From the NCBI RefSeq assembly GCF_037975245.1, contig NC_092568.1, forward strand, positions 5,089,501 to 5,153,500: 64,000 nt of DNA, read 5' to 3'. The stretch's first letter is position 1. Each line of letters opens with the position of its first letter. Source of the stretch: Apostichopus japonicus. Its lineage: Eukaryota; Echinodermata; Holothuroidea; Aspidochirotida; Stichopodidae. Below are positions 32,445 to 44,200 of this stretch, in pieces. The notes beneath the pieces were generated by a model. That model had not been told where the DNA came from. It did not search any database and saw nothing but the letters and a program-made list of their open reading frames with translations. The position numbers were made by a program, and so were the translations under genes.

Positions 32445-32939
32445 ATTTAATGTTAATTAATACACTCTAAAATTTCAAACAGACATTACAAATATGGAAA
32501 TTGTCCTTTTGGCGACATGCATCAACTCGTCAAGTTGCCAAAAACACGAAAAAATAACAAAAATCTGGCATAACGTCGTCAAAACGTCATTCTTTAGATA
32601 TTCTCCACTTTGACGAGTTAATGCATCACGTCGAAATCGGTCAATTTTCAGTTTTTTTTTAAATTTCGATGAGGTGGTATTGGTCGGCAAAATTTCAATT
32701 TTCAGATTCTTGTCATTTTGACGGATTGTTGCATCGCATCTGAAAACGTCAATTACCATGTCCCTTCTACTTCATAGACTGGCAACATAATTATGACAAC
32801 GCTAGACTGTTTTTACTCTCACCTGTACCAAACGTAGCAAGAGCACATCTTCGCTAGTCCGTATCTTTGGTTTTATTCATACTTACTTTTACCTCACCTG
32901 TCTAAAAGACACTATTGTAAGAACGTTTATGGAACGCCA

Positions 32940-34930
32940 ATAGGAGAATATATTAGTTTAGTTTAGTAGAAAAAGGGATCAGGAGGGACACTCAAGTCCC
33001 CATCAAGTACACTATAGAAGAGGAAAAACTGAGACGCAAACACTCATACCCGATTACAATGCTTAAAGTGCTTGTCCAAAGCATTCTTTAAGCCATTCAC
33101 ACTACTTGCAACTACAACTTTCTCAGGCAAACCGTTCCACTTATTCACGACTCTATTAGAAAAAAAAGTTATGCCAAATATTAATCCTACTTTGTGACTT
33201 TTGTAGTTTCAGACAATGACCTCTGGTACAACTACTATTTGCAAACATGAAAAAGTCAGTGAAGGATATATTGTCAAAACCATACACAATCTTGAAAACC
33301 TGAATCAAGTCACCACGTAACCTCCTAAGCTCCAGTATGGTGAGATTCAACAGTTGTAACCGCATGTATAGTAAGGATCACCCTTTTAAGGAACTAATCA
33401 TCCTAGTAGCCCTTAGCCAAATATGGGTTCCAAGCCTGCACAGCATACTCCAGATGAGGCCTAACCAACTGCTTATAAAGCCTAACAACTATGTCCTCTT
33501 TGAGAAAACTTAAGTTCTTCTTGATCATACCTAAAACCCTATTACCTCTTTTAGCAGCTTCGAGGCAATGTTTAGAAGGTTGCAGAGATGAGTCAATGTA
33601 GATACCTAGGTCTCTCTCAACAAAGACCTCCTGCAACTCCTCACCATTAAGATTGTATGTATACTTTTGGTTACTACTGCCAATATGCATCATCTTGCAT
33701 TTATCAATATTAAATAACATTTGCCATCCCTGAGACCAGGAAAAAACCTTATCCAAATCCGTTTGAAACTTCTCAGAATCGCTTTTGGAAGAGACCTCAG
33801 AATACAGTTTGGTGTCATCAGCAAACTTCTTAGCTGTACACAAAATATCTCCGTCAATGTCATTTATATAGGTAACACACAACAAGGCACCCAACACAGA
33901 CCCATGTGGAACCCCGCCAGTGACGTCCTGCCAAGAAGAAGCATAGACTTTAATTTCCTAATTACCAAGCCAATTCTTGATCCAAGACAGTAAATTCCCA
34001 TTGACACCCATACTCTTCAGCCTAAGTAAAATACGCTGGTGTGGAACTTTATTAAAGGCCTTCTGAAAAATCCAGGAGCACAAAATCTACAGACATCTGC
34101 TTATTTAGAGAGCATCTTCCATAAACTCAAGAATATTAGTTAGACAAGACATTTTTTGACAAAAGCCATGTTGAGACGCTCTGATCAAAGACTGACTACT
34201 GAAGTGACTGACCATAGACTTTTTAAAATTAGACTCCCTGACCTTACAAACAACATTAGTGAGACCAACGGGCCTATAACTACAGGGCTTCGACTTATCA
34301 CCCTTCTTGAAACTTGGGGTAATATTATCACATCTCCAGTCCTTAATTAGGAACATAACCTTCATTCATAAATTTACTAAAAGCCAATGAGAGTGGAACG
34401 CAGAAATGGTGTGCAAAAGTTTTCAACAAATTTGGATGGATTACATCAGGTCCAGAAGTTTTAGAAACATTTAGACAAAACAGCTCCTTTAAGACAACCT
34501 CATCCGAAAATAAGACCGTATCTAGTTTAGGATCATTACTTCCCCCGTGAAAATTTGGAATACGTATTCTATGAGTAGTACTACTCATATCTTCCCTTGT
34601 AAAAACCGACACAAAATAGTTGTGCAAGATCCTGACTATCATTAACAATAATTTCTGCCTGTGGTGCCTTAAGAGAAACAACTGCATCTCTAACTATCTG
34701 TTTTGACCTGACATAAGAAAAGAAGGCCTTTGGGTTATCCTTAATATTGAAGGCAATGTTATTTTCCAAATATTTTGCATCAGAGACTAAGCGTTCTACC
34801 TTCAGCTAATGAATTTTGAACTTGACCAAAAGAGATTGATAATTCGTCCTCCTAAACAACTTCTACATTCCACGTTTTTGCCTAATTGCACATCTAACCC
34901 GTGATTTCGAAGCGGCATTGAAAATCTGAA
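32940..34930 (-). mobile_element. Decayed CR1-like non-LTR retrotransposon, 5' truncated
   Basis: Minus-strand fragments in shifting frames read as one reverse transcriptase. A segment near 34540-34780 has NPKAFFSYVRSK; near 34380-34500 is TSGPDVIHPNLLK; near 34240-34310 is KPCSYRPVGLTNV. The polymerase motif FADD follows at about 33814-33825, then RLYKQLVRPHLEYAVQAWNP at 33403-33500 and a tail with NRVVNKWNGLPE. Several stops and frameshifts separate these, so it is inactive. The 3' end near 32940 is a short TTTAGTTTAG-type repeat. The clade call CR1/L2 rests on these motifs. Confidence 0.8.
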
Positions 34931-34989
34931 AGAACAAAACCAAACGTCCCATTAATTACCCAATCGGAAAACTAGGAAGTACCGAATCG

Positions 34990-36067
34990 ACCGAAGCTCT
35001 GCTGAAGAACAATTGAGTCATTAGCCTAGAGATTGTAAAGCAGAAACTCTCAGTACTATAGCACACCTTCACCTGTAGGGTAGTTCAATGAAGTAAAAAG
35101 GAGGGACATGTTCTCGCCGCTCCTTTCCCCTCCCTCTTCTCCCACATATATCGCCAAATAAAACTACACTATTCCTTCAAAACAAATTCGCCAAAAAAAA
35201 TACGATGATCGAGGATGTTTGAAGTGATGCAGACCTAATTTCAACCTTCCTCTTACTTATCGTAACGCCCCGCCCCCCCCCCCCTCCCACCTCCTTCCTA
35301 CCATAGCCTCCTGCCTCTCTTTTTGTGGTAATTGAAAAATGATATCTTCGCAAAACTGGAAAAAGTACACTGTACGCAACCACTTTCTCACATCAGGAGA
35401 AGCCAATCAACCTGGTTACAACACTCTGTACGTCTCTCCACGGAGAACAAATTGTCAGGTTCTACTGCCGATATTCCGAATAGGCTCCCAAGAGATATAT
35501 ACATCACTGTTCTAAATGTTCCGAAACATCGAGAGCCTTCGTTTGATGAAAGAACAATTTCTAAAAGACACAAAAGAAATCGTAATATCCATCACCCTTC
35601 ACCCAGTCCCCTATACATTCGTATTGTCACACAGACATTACAAATATCCGGTCTCCATAGTACAAAGGGCTTACAAATCACCACTGTCGATTCATGTTGT
35701 TTTGTTTTTCAGTCAGACATATCTATGATCAGTAATACCACGTGATTCGATATTAATCAATCAACAATGCAAGGAAACTAAAAGTAAAAGAAAAATGTTG
35801 CATTATGCCGACAAAATGTTGCAACCACCTACACAAACCCAGTTATTTTGGCTCATTTATAGGTATACGACAAGTCTCTACCAGAGCCGTATATTTCGTT
35901 TGCTGCCATCATATTTAAGAGATTCTATTACAGGAAGAAATCGGACTTTGAAATCGTTTATTTACGGTCTACTTAAAAGAGAATCAAACTGTTCGATCTG
36001 AGCATTTGTTGTGTGGAATTACGTGTAGTTGCCCATCACTCATTACATATAATAAACCCGTTTAATC
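34990..36067. other. Spacer without a recognised gene
   Basis: A C-rich run lies at about 35271-35285. Open frames of up to 137 codons on the plus strand (35332-35745) show no recognisable motif, and the overlapping minus-strand frame is equally open. I do not call a gene. Confidence 0.35.
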
Positions 36068-36114
36068 ATGGACTCATACGACATTGAACCCAAAAGTGAG
36101 AAGAGTAAGTCAGA
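36068..36114 (+). CDS. Possible alternative first coding exon of the gamma-glutamyltransferase gene
   Basis: ATG at 36068-36070 is followed by 15 codons reading MDSYDIEPKSEKSKS, then GA and a strong donor GTAAGT. The 47-nt exon ends in the same phase (two extra bases) as the exon 41167-41297, so splicing to 47344 would give MDSYDIEPKSEKSKSEGLSAK and then the membrane anchor. A short charged tail before a signal-anchor suits the family. It is unsupported by homology and could be chance. Confidence 0.35.
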
Positions 36115-36374
36115 GTAAGTAGCCATTTTTTAAATCTGTTAGCTTAGGTTCTACTAGTTGTAATTTATGCTACAGTTGAAGGAATTTTTATCAGATATTC
36201 AGATATCATGTTTTGATTCAAGCTGCACGTTTCGTTGGTTTCTAAGTTTGGCTCAGCCGCGTGTGTAATATTCACACAATACTGAACAAGGGTCGACTCG
36301 GACGAGACCGGTAATGGGGGGGGGGGGGGTAAGGAGGGCAAGAAGGGGCCACTGTAGCCACCTATCAAAATGAG

Positions 36375-37017
36375 GAAGGGCGGCGGAAGCACTTTTAATC
36401 TGGGGGGGGGGGGGCACCGACATCAAAGGGCACTTTGAAATTCGATTGGACTATGCAGCCTTGTATTTAGTACCATTTATAACTCTTATTGTATTATCTT
36501 ATTTGCGTATAAACATCACTCCATTAAGCCCCCCCCCCCCCCCCTCAAGGAAAATATGCATACAGCACTGCAATATCCAATGAACAAATTGGGAAACAAG
36601 GAACAAGTTTTCTTTTGAGACAAAATGAGGTGAAATCATGCTAGTTGCTAATGTAGAGTTTATTTCTTGTTAATATATCTTAGCAAATTTTTTCCATTCG
36701 AAATAGCTTTGAGTTTGACCCACAGAAATTCATTAAAAGTCAGGGGCGTAGCCAGGATTTGCAAAGTTGTATGCACGACTATCTGAGCGGAGCGCCACCA
36801 TCGGTTGGCGCGGAGCGTACAAGAAAATTTTTTGTTTTACAAACCCCTCAGATGGCCGGAAACGGCCCTTCCCGAGTGTTCATTCTGGTTCCCTGGCCTC
36901 TAATTGCTAACTTGAGACACCTCAATTTTTATGTAGAAAAAGGGCACATTTTTAACCTGAGGAAAAGTGGGGGGGGGGGGCACGTGACCCCTGTGCCCCC
37001 CGGTTCCGCCGCCCTTG
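36375..37017 (-). mobile_element. MITE family B copy 1 (inverted arm)
   Basis: Runs from AAGGGCGGCGGAAGCACTTT to GGTTCCGCCGCCCTTG, inverted relative to the copies at 37393 and 43513. Its ends are short inverted repeats of the type CAAGGGCGGC. It contains an internal CAGGGGCGTAGCCAGG at about 36742, the end motif of the family at 31624, so the element looks like a fusion of two end types. No target duplication. Two long G runs. Confidence 0.65.
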
Positions 37018-37392
37018 TGTGTACGATTTTATATAAGAGAGTAAAATGTAAAGAGAAAACTTTCTACCAACATGCAAAGCACAAAATTGCTCAATTAAGT
37101 TTTAGTTATTTTTTTATTTACGTTCAAGCATGTACAATACTTTGTGACACCACTTTCAAAATCTATGTTATGAGGGCACTGGGGGGGGGGGATGTTTCGA
37201 GGTCTCCCTACTCTTCTTACTGCGTGGCTAAGTCGCTAGTGACGGGCGTAATGCCGGACCGTTTTGCCCCGACCGGGTTGAGACCACAATCAGCCTGCCA
37301 AGCTATGTCCCACAATGATACTAAAATGATCACGTTGTTGACAAAACGTGTTGATACTTGGAATTAGCGAGTTATATTTCATGCCTGAGCTG

Positions 37393-38040
37393 CAAGGGCG
37401 GCGGAACCGGGGGGCACAGGGTGCACGTGCCCCCCACTTTTCCTCAGGTTAAAAATGTGCCCTTTTTCTACATAAAAATTGAGGTGTCTCAAGTTAGCAA
37501 GAGGCCAGAGAACCAGAATGAACACTCGGGAAGGGCCGTTTCCGGCCATCTGAGGGCATTGTAAACCCAAAAAAGTTTCTTGTACGCTCCGCGCCAACCG
37601 ATGGTGGCGCTCCGCTCAGATAGTCGTGCATACAACTTTGCAAATCCTGGTTGCGCCCCTGACTTTTAATGAATTTCTGTGGGTCAAACTCAAAGTTATT
37701 TCGAATGGGAAAAAATTGTTAAGATATTAACAAGAAATAAACTCTAATTCGGAAGTTCCTACATTAGCAACTAGCATGATTTCACCTCATTCTGTCTCAA
37801 AAGAAAACCTCTTCCTTGTTTCCCAATTTGCATATTGGATATTGCAGTGCTAGTATGCATATTTTCCTTGAGGGTGGGGGGGGGGGGCGTTGATGGAGTG
37901 ATGTGTATACGCAAATAAGATAATACAAATAAGAGTTATAAAGGGTACTAAATATCAGGCTGCATCAGTCCAATCGAATTTCTGCAAAGTGCCCTTCGAC
38001 GTCGGTGCCCCCCAGATTAAAAGTGCTTCTGCCGCCCTTG
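37393..38040 (+). mobile_element. MITE family B copy 2, hAT-like, near-perfect 8-bp target duplication
   Basis: Ends CAAGGGCGGCGGAACC and, inverted, CAAGGGCGGCAGAAGC. The flanks CTGAGCTG (37385-37392) and CTGAGATG (38041-38048) match at 7 of 8 bases, consistent with a hAT-type insertion. It contains the core AGCGCCACCATCGGTTGGCG (as complement). With copy 1 it forms a 645-bp inverted repeat around a 375-bp spacer. Confidence 0.7.
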
Positions 38041-38048
38041 CTGAGATG

Positions 38049-41000
38049 TCAGTGCAGGCAAACCGAATTCCTGTGCAATTTTGCTGTATTAACAAATCAC
38101 TGTTTTTGTTGTTGTTGTTGTTATAGCACCTTCTCTTTCATTATTTCATGAAAAAGAAAAGGGAGGAAAAAAGAAAACAAAAACAGTTGAAATCACTATA
38201 CATTTCGTTGTTTAGTTTATCGTTGAAATGGATTTTCTTGTTACTGTGAACTTGTGAATGATCGCAGTGCAATGTGGAAAAAAAAGTATACCCGCAAGGC
38301 AAAGATAAGATCAGATTCTACTGGCAAAATCTGGACCTAAAATACTGAATAAAATAATAATAATAATAGACGGAAGAATACACATGCAAGTTGAATTGGT
38401 GACTTTCAACATTATAGTACCCCCACCCCTCTCCACCCCTCTCCATCCCATTTCCTTCTTCCTATGCAGTCCCGTTATTGCTTTGTATGTCTAAGGTGTG
38501 TTGTGGTGTGTTAGTCATTTCCAATTATATAGGCTATTATCTTTTATCAGTTCCATTGAATGTTTTTTCATTCTGAGATTCCACGCCCCTTTTCCCACTC
38601 ACGATATAAGGAGACCTCAAATCTCTTCCATCATCTTTAATGGTTTCGGAGAATGGAACTGGTGTGAGATTCCTGGCTCAGTAAACTGTATATACATACA
38701 ATTCTGACTGTCACGACCCCCCCCCCCCCCTGCACCTATGCGTGTGTGTGTATATGTGCTCAACACTCACCAATGCTAATCACTAGTATACGAATCCGCT
38801 ACGATGACTTGAGTAATGAAATCATTATTTGCATATGGAGTTGAAAATTGCAAGATTTAAAAGTTTACACGTTTGTCATCCTTGAACATTTTTTTCTCAG
38901 TTAAGATCCTAGAAACTGTGGAAACTAATACTTTTGTGCGAATCTACAAAAACAATTTCCAGAATCATGATTGACAAGGGGCACTGAATATCGTTTCGAT
39001 AATACTGCTCTGTATACAGGGCTAAGAAAGACTTCAGAAAAGTAAAGTTACTTCAACTTACTTGTGACCACATGCGACCATTTGATCTTTAATACGGCAG
39101 ATCGCTGGCGAGAGGAGAGGAGAGGGAGGAGGGGTGGGGGTTCAGATACAAAGTAGTTGTTAATAAATGAGGCCCGCACGGCTCTGCTTTTGGATGAATT
39201 CTCTTAAAAGGTCAATTTCAAAGGTTTAGAAAATAATCAATTAATTCCTGCATTTATAAGAAACTGAACCGAGGTACATGTCTGCACATGTTTATCATAA
39301 GCCATGTTTATCCCTGATCGTGGAAATATGTGATATGTAATAGATTGTCTTTTCATTTTCTAAAGCCGAGAGCGAACAATATTTAACATACCCTGGTTAA
39401 GGAATGAATGGTAACAATAATTCAGCATTTCATAATAAATAATCTTCGAAGAAAATAAATAGGCTGGTTACAAGAACTTAAGAAACTATAGGCCCTACAT
39501 ATAAAGTCAAATAAAAAAACATTAAACAAATCTTGTTTCTGGTACTAGTGAAGTCACTTGTGAATTAAGATATGAGCGGCTGGAGTGGTTTAAGGGTAAT
39601 CTTTGTACAGACGGAGAAATATACCCACCATGCATAAATTTATCAAAAGTATGTATATTGGTAAAAGTTATGGTAAAGTATACTCAATGGATGAAGTATA
39701 ATGTGTAAATGAAAATCTGCCAACATTAGCATTCATGAGATTCGATCGATTTATCTTGAAATGTTGACAAATATTATCCCTTTTCTAGAGTTAGTTTAGC
39801 ATTTCATGAAAGCTTAGTCAAAGAAGATGTACACAATCAAGGTCGTCTTCCTGAAGGACATAACTTCCCGCGACGGCAACGGTAACTTATTGCGACGGCA
39901 ACATAAGTACGGTACAAACGGCGCGCCATACAGAAGTACAATTTACTGGATCTCAAGAATGAATCCGCTTTTACCACTCGAACTCGAAGAATAAAGTATC
40001 GTCAGTTCATACCCAGGGGTACGGACAGGGTAACGTCAATTATTGGGAACTGAACTACAGATATTGAAACAAATGCATTTCTGTGGAACGAACCGGATCA
40101 ATTAAGTCATGTGCAAATTGTCAAAAAAAGGTCAACTAACCTAGCCTAATTCTAGGTACGTATAGGATGGTGTACGGTGACTATGCGATGCTAAATAGAT
40201 AGATGTTCCTTTAGGTCAAAATAATAATAATCTTGGATTTGCTCTGTGGTTTGTTTATAGCCTATAGCGCAACTATGTGCGGGCCGCGTTCCCCTATGCT
40301 TTCATCACATTTTTCCAGAATGAGCTACAGTACATTTTCTTGAATAACAACAATGCAATAAACCTATAGGCTAGTAAGAGTTAGGACATGTAACCTACCT
40401 AGGCTATATAGTAGGCCTACAACAGTTGGCTTACACTGTAGACGTGTTGTGTGGGTGGTCACAATGGCATCCCCATCGGTAATAATAGCAATATGACATG
40501 TACAGAAACTTTACATAGTTGGCCACTTTGTCTTAGGAGTTGGGATGAATGAGAAAAACCAACAGCAAATAAGTTTTGGACTTTCACTACACATCCAAGT
40601 TAAAGTTGAGGCTCCTCTTGCATTTTAACTGCAGTAGCCTAGAATAACCAGTTTAAAGGCATTGAAGACTCGCCCCAAACGTGTGCCAGTACCCACTGAA
40701 AAAGTAAACTTTCCGTTGCTTGCAAGTGAAGTTTTTTTCTTGTCGCTACAAAATGCAGACAGTAATGAAATGTGATACCTTTGTTATCTTTTATCTAGAC
40801 CTGAGATGACCATCGCTGCTATGTTCACTGTGTTGTGGGTATTGACCGTAGCTGCATGTTTTGACTGAACAGTATAGTGTCTTATAACCAACAGTGGCAA
40901 GCTGTATGTGTATTTTCTGGGATCGATGGTGGTGTCTTACACTTCTGTTACACCTCATTCGAAACTACTGTAGGTCAGATTATCGGCATCAGACGTTTCT

Positions 41001-41166
41001 TTGTGTGGGAGTCTTCACTCCCTTTAAACCCGAGGAAAAGAACAAACTCTCATCCAGTCTTGGTTTATTAATTTGTTTTTACTGGCAATTGGCATGTGTG
41101 ACAGAACTTCCAAACATAACAGGTTCATGACCTGCAGGATCAGTCTGTGCACGGTACTGTTTTAAA
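38049..41166. other. Upstream flank of the gamma-glutamyltransferase gene
   Basis: No gene recognised. It includes a C run near 38709-38720, and a CpG-containing stretch near 39867-39930 with GCGACGGCAAC twice and GGCGCGCC, a possible but unproven promoter area. A minus or plus start site cannot be set from sequence alone. Confidence 0.35.
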
Positions 41167-41297
41167 ATGGTGGATGCATCACAAGAAATCCTCTTGGAAA
41201 ATGAAGAAGTATATAGCGACTATAGCAATGAATATGACAAAGAAATTGAACTTTCATTTATTTCAAATCAAAGAAGATCTCGATGTCAGTTCCTAAG
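41167..41297 (+). CDS. GGT first coding exon (cytosolic tail)
   Basis: ATG at 41167 in AAAATGG context. It encodes [20 protein letters not shown] and onward to RRSRCQFL, then AG before GTAAGATT. Acidic and tyrosine-containing, then basic just before the membrane anchor, which fits a type II topology. The joining codon AG+A and the frame of the next exon support it. Confidence 0.75.
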
Positions 41298-44200
41298 GTA
41301 AGATTCTGTCACCTATACAGTAGTCTGTAGCTTTTCAAATCTCCTACATACCTGTGATCTCAGTTGTATCGCAGGTCAGCCGTCATGCGAGGATCCTGAA
41401 ACCACTTTTGTCTAAATACTGCTTGTGAGATAAAACCTTACTAATAATATTAATCATAATAACAAAGGAGTTTAATCCCTGATTGGCCTTGTGAGAGGTC
41501 CTGCAAGTGATAATAGCTTTGTTAATTTTTTTGGGGGGGTTTTTGAGGATCAGTTGCCTAGGCTATATGTTGAACCAGGGAATGGCTGATTAGTGAAGTA
41601 CAGTATTGCTACAATTGCATTGCATAGAAATCCACAAATGAATGAACCCGAAGTCAGGAACAAAGAGCCAGTGAGGGAGAGATTTCTAAGGAATGGGATT
41701 TAAGCTCTTACTGTAAGTACTAAGGAATAAGAAGACAAAATTGTTTCAATTATATGGGAAGTGTGTAGTTACGATTTGGTATTTCAGGAGGAGATCTTTA
41801 ATTAATGGGTCATTCTCGAGGCTTATGAAATCTGATTCCTTTCTCTAAGATACCATGATGTGCTACTGTTTCAAGGATTTGGGGGGGGGGTGGGGGGCTG
41901 GGTTAGTCTGATGTCACTTGAACAAGAAAGAGGTGAAAGCTGCAGTCAATCTTCCAAACTTTATAGTTTATACAATAAGAATATGAATAGAATATAAATG
42001 AAATGAAATTTTCAAGCTTGTTGTGTAATCCTCTGTACATGCAGTACAAGTCAATGTCACATTTGTCTATCATGTACTGACATATTCCCATCTTAGTCTC
42101 TGTCAGACAGTTCGAGTTGCTTAAATACAGGTGCGTATCCAGGGGGGGGGCGTTGGGGGCGCGCGCCCCCCGGGTAAGAAAAAGAGGAGAGAAAAAAAAG
42201 AGAAGAAAAAAGGAAAAAAGAGGGGGGAAAAGAGGAGGAGGAAAGGAAGGAAGGGAAAAGAAAAGGAAGAAAGAGAGAAAAAGGAGAAAAGGAGGGAGTT
42301 AAAGTAAAACGCCAAGACACCGGGAAGAGAAAGAGGAACAGTGACATTATTACAGCGCTGATCCCTATTATATACACAGGGTAGCCAGTGACGAATCAAG
42401 GATTTCGGAAGAAGCGTGTGCCTCACCCTACCCCTTACACCGACAACTCAATTGTTGACGTTTCCATTTTTCTTCTCTGACTCATGATCTGTATATTCTA
42501 TATATGGTCTATCATAACGCGTGTGTGTGTATATACGCCTTAATCAATTGTAGAACGGTGCTATGAAACCAACTGTGGCTGGTCTCGAACTCGACCGTGT
42601 CGTCGGGGAGCATGACAAATTTCGGGAAGGGGGCGACCGCCCCCCCCTTCAGCATATTTTTTTTATGATATCGCTAGTAATTTCAAAATAGAAAGTGCTT
42701 AGATGCAACTTACAAGGCCTGGAAAGTGTCATTTCCAGCGATCTGGGAGGCATTTTCGGCCAAAATTTGCTTGTACGCTTCGCGCCAACAAATGGTCCTG
42801 GGTAGTGCCATTTCCAGCGATCTGGGAGGCATTTTCGGCCAAAATTTTCGTATACGCTTCGCGCCAACTAATGGAGGAGCTACGCTTAGATAATTTGCCT
42901 ACAGGCTTTGCCTTTTCCTTGGCAAATTCCTTGCTACGCGCCGGTTCGAATTTGTAAAGCAAACAGCAGATATCACATCATATCAGTGAGCATGAAAATG
43001 GCGTTCCAGGATGAACAGCCTCAAAATTGTCCGACTTGCCCGAAAAAAATAACCAAAAATTCCAACATGTTAATGTCAATATCATATAAACAAGCATCGG
43101 TTATTACATCAGATGCCATCGTGTACCTTACGGTTCGGAAAGTTGCTCAGTATACCGCGGGATGCGTATGTAAACAACGAAATGTCTTATGTAGATGGAG
43201 AAAATCATCGAGGTCCAATTATGTTAAAACTCTCTTTTACATTAGTAATGGCGAATTAGGGGCTGCAGCCCCCACCCCCCCCCCCCCCCCGCCTCCTACG
43301 CCTATGTGTGTATTGTTCGGTTTCGGAAATATCTGCGATATTTTCATTTCCTTCAACCAAGTTTTATAATAGCCGTTATAAGAGGTTTTAATATTTGTAC
43401 ACCAAGAAATTAACTGTGTCTGAATTTTTGAAAATTTCTGACCGACATTCTTCATCACACGTCCCTCTACTCGTGCAATATTGACCGGTCTGTTAGGGGT
43501 TCAAGGAGTTTTAAAGGGCGGCGGAACCGGGGGGCACAGGGGGCACGTGCCCCCCCTCACTTTTCCTCAGGTTAAAAATGTGCCCTTTTTCTACATAAAA
43601 ATTTAGGTGTCTCAAGTTAGCAAGAGGCCAGGGAACCAGAATGAACAGTCGGGAAGGGCCGTTTCCGGCCATCTGAGGGGTTTGTAAAACCAAAAAAATT
43701 CTTGCATGCTCCGCGCCAACCGATGGTGGCGCTCCGCTCAGATAGTCGTGCATACAACTTTGCAAATCCTGGCTACGCCGCTGACTTTCTAATGAATTTC
43801 TGTGGGTCAAACTCAAAGCTATTTAGAATGGAAAAAATTGTTAAGATATTAACAAGGAATAAACTCTAATTCGGAAGATTCCTACATTAGCAACTAGCAT
43901 GATTTCACCTCATTTTGTCTCAAAAGAAAACTTGTTCCATGTTTCCTAATTTGCACATTGGATATTGCAGTGCTAGTATGCATATTTTCCTTGAGGGGGG
44001 GGGGGGGAGCATTGATGGAGTGATGTGTATACGCAAATAAGATAAATACAATAAGAGTTATAAATGGTACTAAATATAAGGCTGCATCATTCCAATCGAA
44101 TATCTGCAAAGTGCCCTTTGGTGTCGGTGCCCCCCCCCCCAGATTAAAAGTGCTTCTGCCGCCCTTGGGTTTTTCTATATTGGTTGTCCATAGATGAAAT

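Noticed and set aside
33403-34769. Considered as a host gene because of well-formed peptides
   Set aside because: FADD and the flanking motifs identify a reverse transcriptase. Stops and frameshifts show a dead retrotransposon.
35332-36001. Open frames of 137, 70 and 68 codons between the retrotransposon and the MITE pair
   Set aside because: Overlapping frames on both strands are equally open, no motif is recognised and no compatible splice signals link them to a neighbour.
36759-37597. Open frames of 202, 72 and 68 codons with shared peptide text such as GNGPSRVFILV
   Set aside because: The same peptides recur at 43511-43816 because they are translations of MITE copies with no domain and no codon signal.
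40806-40868. ATGACCATCGCTGCTATG, a short hydrophobic open frame upstream of GGT, considered as a signal peptide exon
   Set aside because: It stops at TGA after about 20 codons without a donor in phase, while the exon at 41167 joins the anchor exon in the correct phase.
42093-42426. Open frames rich in Lys/Arg/Glu (plus) or Ser/Phe/Leu/Pro (minus)
   Set aside because: They come from the 123-base purine tract; both strands are open because the tract lacks the bases needed for many stop codons.
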